Shown piece after piece: positions 5,480 to 9,623 of a DNA stretch of 9,623 bases. Location of the stretch: positions 1 to 9,623 of the forward strand of contig DNXA01000104.1 of assembly GCA_003506065.1 (NCBI GenBank). The letters are read 5' to 3'. Position numbers and translations under genes: made by a program. The first letter of the stretch is position 1. Each line of letters opens with the position of its first letter. The stretch comes from Actinomycetota bacterium. Lineage in GTDB: Bacteria; Actinomycetota; Actinomycetes; S36-B12. The notes beneath the pieces are model-generated. The model searched no databases. It saw only the letters and a list, made by a program, of their open reading frames with translations, and was not told the origin of the DNA.

Positions 5480-6528
5480 CAGATCTCACCACACACGGTG
5501 CCCACGGTTCTGAGCCCACGAGGCCCGGACACCTGCCAGTAGCCGATGTGCCACACGTGCTGCGCGTTGCCGACACTGATCCCAAGGCTGCCAAGCGGGT
5601 GGAGCGCCAAGTCAGCAGCATGTTCCTGCTGTCGATCCTGCTTGTCGTCGCCTTTGTCGTTGCCTACATCGGCATTGACAAGTCCACAGTGGTCTACATC
5701 CCGGTGTTTGGCGAAGTGGGCGCAAGCACGATTGCCCTGGGTCTGACCTTCGGCGCATCGGTGCTGCTCATTGGCGCTGGCGCAATCCAGTGGGCCAAGA
5801 AGCTGATGCCCGATGTTGAAGTGGTGCAGATGCGCCATGAACTCGTCTCGCCTGCTGATGAGACTGCCGAGGCCGCAGCGAACTATGAGCGCGGCAAGGA
5901 GGAATCCGGGTTCGCTCGCTACAAGATGATTCGCCGCACCATGATCGGCGCGATGGCGCTGTTCCCGATTCCCTTGGTGATCATGCTGCGCGATCTTTGG
6001 TCGTCTCCGGTCAGCGGAACGCTGAGCCCTGCAGAGATCCTCTCGACAACCATCTGGAAGAAGGGCGAGCGCATCGTCACTGACGCCACCTACCTGCCAG
6101 TGCGACCCGAGGATCTTCCAGTCGGCGGTCTTGTCAGTGCAGTTCCGGCAAGCCTTCAAGAAGTCCAGCATCTCGAGGGCAACCTCAATGCGCGAGGCAA
6201 GGCGGCGATCATCCTGGTTCGCATGGACCCCGACGAGATCGTCAGTCAGCAGGGCGACGGTTGGGACTACCAAGGGATCCTGGCGTACTCGAAGATCTGC
6301 ACCCATGTGGGTTGCCCGATCGCACTGTACGAACAGCGCACACATCACCTGCTGTGCCCATGTCACCAGTCCACCTTCGACCTTGCCAACTCAGGCAATG
6401 TCGTCTTCGGCCCGGCAGCTCGCAACATGCCGCAGTTGCCAATTGGCGTCGACAGCGAGGGCTACCTGATCGCCATGGACGACTTCTCTGAGCCCATCGG
6501 ACCAAGCTTCTGGGAGCGCTCAAAATGA
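5476..6528 (+). CDS. qcrA: Rieske iron-sulfur subunit of the bcc complex
   Basis: A 350-residue protein. A polar N-terminus (1-45) is followed by three predicted membrane helices (about 49-66, 84-106, 157-171), the actinobacterial layout rather than the single anchor of mitochondria. The C-terminal Rieske domain has C275-T-H277-V-G-C280 and C294-P-C296-H297. C275, H277, C294 and H297 should bind the 2Fe-2S cluster, and C280-C296 should form the stabilising disulfide. It takes electrons from menaquinol at the Qo site of QcrB and passes them to QcrC. The frame is open to an ATG at 5455, but that start has no ribosome site. ATG 5476 has GAAGG at 5467-5471 and an ATGA overlap with qcrC, so I chose it. 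The Rieske lysine and flanking Gly/Pro residues look ordinary. Confidence 0.95.
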   Translation: MTDLTTHGAHGSEPTRPGHLPVADVPHVLRVADTDPKAAKRVERQVSSMFLLSILLVVAFVVAYIGIDKSTVVYIPVFGEVGASTIALGLTFGASVLLIGAGAIQWAKKLMPDVEVVQMRHELVSPADETAEAAANYERGKEESGFARYKMIRRTMIGAMALFPIPLVIMLRDLWSSPVSGTLSPAEILSTTIWKKGERIVTDATYLPVRPEDLPVGGLVSAVPASLQEVQHLEGNLNARGKAAIILVRMDPDEIVSQQGDGWDYQGILAYSKICTHVGCPIALYEQRTHHLLCPCHQSTFDLANSGNVVFGPAARNMPQLPIGVDSEGYLIAMDDFSEPIGPSFWERSK

Positions 6529-8264
6529 CCACGACCAGTCCAGTAGAAAAGGCCGGCGCCAGCACGGCGACCTACGTCGATCAGCGTTTGGGGAGCAATA
6601 AGTTCCTGTCACGCAACCTCGGCAAGGTCTTCCCCGACCACTGGTCGTTCATGCTCGGTGAGATCGCGCTGTACTCCTTCATCGTCGTTCTGCTCACCGG
6701 TGTCTACCTGACCCTGTTCTTCAAGCCCTCAATGGTTGAAGTGGTGTACAACGGCTCCTACGTGCCACTCAAGGGCATCGAGATGTCAGAGGCCTACGCC
6801 TCAACCTTGAACATCTCCTTCGACGTTCGCGGTGGCATGCTGATTCGCCAGATGCACCACTGGGCAGCACTGATCTTCGTTGCTTCAATGAGCGTGCACA
6901 TGTTCCGCGTGTTCTTCACAGGCGCATTTCGCAAGCCACGCGAGTTCAACTGGATCATCGGTGTCGTATTGGTAACGCTCGGCCTCGGCGCTGGCTTCAC
7001 CGGTTACTCCCTGCCTGACGATCTTCTCTCCGGCACGGGTCTGCAGATTATCCGCGGCATCGTGCAGTCGATACCGGTGATTGGCACGTGGGGTGCCTTC
7101 CTGCTGTTCGGCGGCGAGTTCCCCGGCACCGACATCATTCCCAGGCTGTATTCACTTCACATCCTGGTGATTCCAGGACTGATTCTGGCCATGGTGACCC
7201 TGCACTTGATGATGGTCTTCACCCAGAAGCACACCCAGTTCCCCGGCCCTGGCCGCACCAACGACAACGTCGTCGGCTACCCATTGATGCCGGTCTACAT
7301 GGCAAAGGCCGGTGGATTCTTCTTCATCGTCTTCGGCATCATCGCGCTCATCGGTGGTCTGGTCACCATCAATCCGATCTGGATCTTCGGACCCTTTACG
7401 CCTGACCAAGTCAGCGCCGGCTCCCAGCCTGACTGGTACATCGGCTTCCTCGAGGGTGCCTTGCGCATGATGCCCAACTGGGAGACCAACTTGGCTGGCT
7501 TCACCTTGTCGTGGAACATCCTGATACCCGCAGTCATCATGCCCGGCATCCTCTTCACAGCCTTGGGTGCCTATCCATTCATTGAGGCCTGGGTCACTGG
7601 CGACAAGCGCGAGCACCATCTGCTCGACCGCCCACGCAATGCGCCAACGCGTACCGGACTCGGTGTGATGTCTATATCGTTCTACCTGCTGTTGTTCGTC
7701 GGTGGTGGCAATGACATCATCGCCGACGCATTCGACCTGTCGATCAACGGCATCACCTGGTTCCTGCGAATAGCCCTGTTCGTCATTCCGCCATTGATGT
7801 TCGTCTTCACTCGTCGCATCTGTCTTGGCCTGCAACGTCGTGATCGCGACAAACTGCTGCATGGCTACGAAACCGGTCGAGTGCTGCGTCTGCCACACGG
7901 TGAGTTCATCGAGGCGCACGAGCCGCTGTCGATCAAGGACATGGCGGTCATCACGAGCAAGACTGACATTGCTCCGCTGCCTGTTCCCCCCAAGGCAGAC
8001 ATCGATGGGGTCAAGAACAAGCAGTTCCGCAAGCAGAACCTGCGCTCCAAGCTCAGCCACTTCTTCTACGGCGAGAACATCCCGCTGCCAAGCGCGGCAG
8101 AGATCGAAGCAGGTCAGGCTCATGTGGCCCATGACGCGGCCCTGGAGGCCCCGTTGGCCAGCTACGAGGACGCTGACGAGCTCCGTCAGTTCCACGGTGG
8201 CGTGCTGCATCACCCGGGGATGCCGGAGACCAACGCCGAGCAGCTTGCTGATCGCAAGGAATAG
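6525..8264 (+). CDS. qcrB: Cytochrome b subunit of the bcc complex
   Basis: A 579-residue membrane protein that oxidises menaquinol and carries haems bL and bH. Haem-ligand pairs are H111 (or H112)/H125 in RQMHHWAALIFVASMSVHMF and H212/H227 in YSLHILVIPGLILAMVTLHL. The Qo motif is P302-D-W-Y305, the Gram-positive version of PEWY. About nine helices end near residue 430. The rest (about 431-579) is a soluble tail rich in charged residues, with HGGVLHHPG near the end. Actinobacterial QcrB usually has such a tail, but this one appears long: streptomycete proteins are about 545 residues by my recollection. The ATG overlaps the qcrA stop by ATGA and has GGAG at 6513-6516, 8 nt upstream. The same membrane region is the known target of anti-mycobacterial QcrB inhibitors. 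Confidence 0.97.
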   Translation: MTTTSPVEKAGASTATYVDQRLGSNKFLSRNLGKVFPDHWSFMLGEIALYSFIVVLLTGVYLTLFFKPSMVEVVYNGSYVPLKGIEMSEAYASTLNISFDVRGGMLIRQMHHWAALIFVASMSVHMFRVFFTGAFRKPREFNWIIGVVLVTLGLGAGFTGYSLPDDLLSGTGLQIIRGIVQSIPVIGTWGAFLLFGGEFPGTDIIPRLYSLHILVIPGLILAMVTLHLMMVFTQKHTQFPGPGRTNDNVVGYPLMPVYMAKAGGFFFIVFGIIALIGGLVTINPIWIFGPFTPDQVSAGSQPDWYIGFLEGALRMMPNWETNLAGFTLSWNILIPAVIMPGILFTALGAYPFIEAWVTGDKREHHLLDRPRNAPTRTGLGVMSISFYLLLFVGGGNDIIADAFDLSINGITWFLRIALFVIPPLMFVFTRRICLGLQRRDRDKLLHGYETGRVLRLPHGEFIEAHEPLSIKDMAVITSKTDIAPLPVPPKADIDGVKNKQFRKQNLRSKLSHFFYGENIPLPSAAEIEAGQAHVAHDAALEAPLASYEDADELRQFHGGVLHHPGMPETNAEQLADRKE

Positions 8265-8285
8265 CCAAGGCTGCTGCATCAAATC

Positions 8286-8357
8286 AAAGAGAAGCTCCCC
8301 TGCTATGAACTCCAACTTTCGGGGTTCAGTTCACTAGCGCAGGGGACCTTCTCTTTT
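8286..8357. terminator. Two-part hairpin terminator after qcrB
   Basis: The outer arms 8286-8303 (AAAGAGAAGCTCCCCTGC) and 8339-8356 (GCAGGGGACCTTCTCTTT) pair at 17 of 18 positions, with a single internal C/C mismatch. Inside the 35-nt loop a second hairpin forms: TGAACTCC (8306-8313) with GGGGTTCA (8321-8328), one G-T pair, 7-nt loop. The right arm ends in TTTT on the plus strand, and the left arm begins with AAA, giving a short U-run in the opposite direction too. Placement 21 bp after the qcrB stop and before an unrelated transporter supports a terminator for the respiratory operon. A small transposable repeat is the alternative reading. Confidence 0.8.
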
Positions 8358-8411
8358 CACTACTGAAATGCCAGTGCCACTGACAGGCGTGACTGCTGGC
8401 AGGATCCAGCC

Positions 8412-9269
8412 ATGTCGGCGATCCGGGTTGATCAGTTGTACAAGGCTTTCGGTTCAGTGCAGGCAGTCAATGGCATCAGCTTTGAGGTGGCGCAGGGCGA
8501 ATGCCTGGCGATGCTCGGACCCAACGGCGCCGGCAAGACCACGACGACAGAGATTCTCGAGGGCTACAGCACTCCTGACTCTGGCACTGTGGAGGTGCTA
8601 GGTCTGGATCCCAATCAGGGGTCATCAGCATGGAAGGCACGCATTGGCATCGTGCTCCAGAGCGTGCGAGATCTCGGCGATCTCACCGTGACCGAAGCAG
8701 TGGAGCATTTCTCGCACTACTACCCCAATCCCAAGAACCCTGCTGAGGTCATCGAGGCAGTCGGCCTGACCGAGAAGTCCAAGTCGCGCAACGACAAACT
8801 CTCGGGTGGGCAACGAAGAAGGCTCGATGTTGCCTTGGGGATCATCGGCAGCCCGGAACTGCTCTTCCTCGATGAGCCCACTACTGGCTTTGATCCCGAG
8901 GCACGACGCGAATTCTGGGACTTGATCCAGAGCCTCAAAGCCGATGGCACCACCATCCTGCTGACCACGCACTATCTCGATGAAGCCGAACGGCTCGCTG
9001 ATCGAGTTGCGGTCATCTCCCGCGGTCGGATCATCGCCTGTGACACCCCAGCACATCTCGGGCATCGCAACACCAGCCAAGCGATCGTGAGTTGGAGCGA
9101 GGAAGGTCAATCCCGCACTCATGCCACGTCCGAGCCCACGCAATGGGTTCAGGACCTCGCACATCGCTTCGGCGGCGAGGTTCCCGATTTGGCCATTCGC
9201 CGCCCATCGCTCGAAGACACCTACATCGAACTCATCGATGCTGACCTTGCCAGTGGGGATGCTCCGTGA
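8412..9269 (+). CDS. ABC-2 type exporter, ATP-binding protein
   Basis: A 285-residue cytoplasmic ATPase with one complete nucleotide-binding domain: Walker A GPNGAGKTT (36-44), Q-loop Q83, signature LSGGQ (130-134), Walker B LLFLDEP (150-156), D-loop and switch H187 in LLTTHYLDEAERLADR. The LTVTEAVEHFSHYY region and the C-terminal SLEDTYIELI are typical of the CcmA/DrrA-like branch, which drives ABC-2 permeases that export lipids, drugs or other hydrophobic substrates. Residues about 215-285 form the usual accessory tail. The ATG has AGGA at 8401-8404, 7 nt upstream, and the gene lies beyond the qcrB terminator, so it probably has its own promoter in 8358-8400, though I see no clear one. The substrate is unknown. 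Confidence 0.92.
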   Translation: MSAIRVDQLYKAFGSVQAVNGISFEVAQGECLAMLGPNGAGKTTTTEILEGYSTPDSGTVEVLGLDPNQGSSAWKARIGIVLQSVRDLGDLTVTEAVEHFSHYYPNPKNPAEVIEAVGLTEKSKSRNDKLSGGQRRRLDVALGIIGSPELLFLDEPTTGFDPEARREFWDLIQSLKADGTTILLTTHYLDEAERLADRVAVISRGRIIACDTPAHLGHRNTSQAIVSWSEEGQSRTHATSEPTQWVQDLAHRFGGEVPDLAIRRPSLEDTYIELIDADLASGDAP

Positions 9270-9623
9270 ACACCACCCTGTCTCTTGGCGGCAAGCGCGC
9301 CACCGTTGAGCTCAAGCAGTTCTTCCGTGATCGCGAATCCGCAGTCTTCAATTTTGCGTTGCCGGTGCTGTTGCTCGTCATTTTCGGCTCCATCTTTGGC
9401 GGGGAGTACCTCGAAGGCACCACAATCACCTTCGCGCAGTACTTCGTCGCCGGCATGATCGCCTCAGGCATCCTGTACACCTCATTTCAGAACCTGGCTA
9501 TCTCGATTCCGCTGGAACGCGAAGACGGCACTCTGAAACGACTGCAAGGCACCCCCATGCCGACAAGTTCCTACTTCATCGGCAAGATCGGCATGGTCTT
9601 TGTCGCCTATGTCGCGCAGGTCA
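9266..9623 (+). CDS. ABC-2 type permease (5' part, runs off the window)
   Basis: The frame opens at GTG 9266, overlaps the ATPase stop as GTGA, and stays open to the right edge (119 codons visible). GGGGA at 9255-9259 lies 6 nt upstream. The N-terminus is cytoplasmic (KRATVELKQFFRDRESAVF), followed by a first membrane helix (about 28-45), an outside loop, a second helix (about 58-80), the cytosolic coupling motif EREDGTLKRLQGTPMP (84-99) and the start of a third helix. The ERE.GTLKRL..TP pattern is the hallmark of ABC-2 permeases. It forms the membrane channel for the ATPase just upstream. The rest of the protein and the next gene are outside the window. Confidence 0.9.
   Translation, partial: MNTTLSLGGKRATVELKQFFRDRESAVFNFALPVLLLVIFGSIFGGEYLEGTTITFAQYFVAGMIASGILYTSFQNLAISIPLEREDGTLKRLQGTPMPTSSYFIGKIGMVFVAYVAQV

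Noticed and set aside
5347..6366. 339-codon minus-strand frame opposite qcrC/qcrA
   Set aside because: It is antisense to two clearly conserved genes, and its His/Gln/Asp-rich product shows no domain. It is a shadow of GC-biased codons.
7152..8315. 387-codon minus-strand frame opposite qcrB
   Set aside because: It is antisense to qcrB, low-complexity and acidic, and it begins inside the terminator hairpin. No motif was recognised.

Overview
The window looks like a piece of chromosome from a moderately GC-rich actinobacterium. Its core is the actinobacterial cytochrome bcc cluster ctaE-qcrC-qcrA-qcrB. QcrC has two CXXCH haem sites, QcrA has a long N-terminal membrane part before the Rieske domain, and trpD lies divergently upstream of ctaE, as in Mycobacterium and relatives. 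GTG starts, ATGA/GTGA overlaps and apparently leaderless promoters fit the same group. I cannot name the genus.

Left part (1-1865): two small toxin-antitoxin-type modules point towards each other. The plus-strand pair (224-1215) is a winged-helix/nucleotidyltransferase fusion followed by a HEPN protein, an MNT/HEPN arrangement. A 38-bp double palindrome lies directly in front of it. The minus-strand pair (1837 down to 1251) is a ribbon-helix-helix antitoxin followed by a MazF/PemK-type endoribonuclease, with a tandem repeat over its likely -10 box. Two mutually exclusive hairpins sit between the converging 3' ends.

Middle part (1879-3925, minus strand): a tight run of a degenerate receiver-domain protein, trpD (anthranilate phosphoribosyltransferase) and a RibD-C/dihydrofolate-reductase-like protein. 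The receiver protein has its own promoter facing away from ctaE.

Right part (4043-8264, plus strand): ctaE, qcrC, qcrA and qcrB are arranged as one operon, with a 45-bp gap and then two 4-bp overlaps. Together they encode subunit III of the aa3 cytochrome c oxidase and all three subunits of the menaquinol:cytochrome c oxidoreductase. In actinobacteria these form a bcc-aa3 supercomplex in which diheme QcrC replaces a soluble cytochrome c. Oxidase subunits I, II and IV are not in the window. The operon ends in a long two-part hairpin at 8286-8357.

Far right (8412-9623): an ABC-2 type exporter, with the ATPase complete and the permease cut off by the window edge. The pair overlaps by GTGA. Its substrate cannot be read from the sequence.

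I found no RNA genes, CRISPR array, insertion sequence or clear attachment site. The most unusual items are the wHTH-NTase/HEPN module with its double palindrome and altered HEPN motif, the degenerate receiver beside trpD, the repeated 'TANNNT, 6-7 nt, start codon' layout at three genes, and the elaborate terminator after qcrB.
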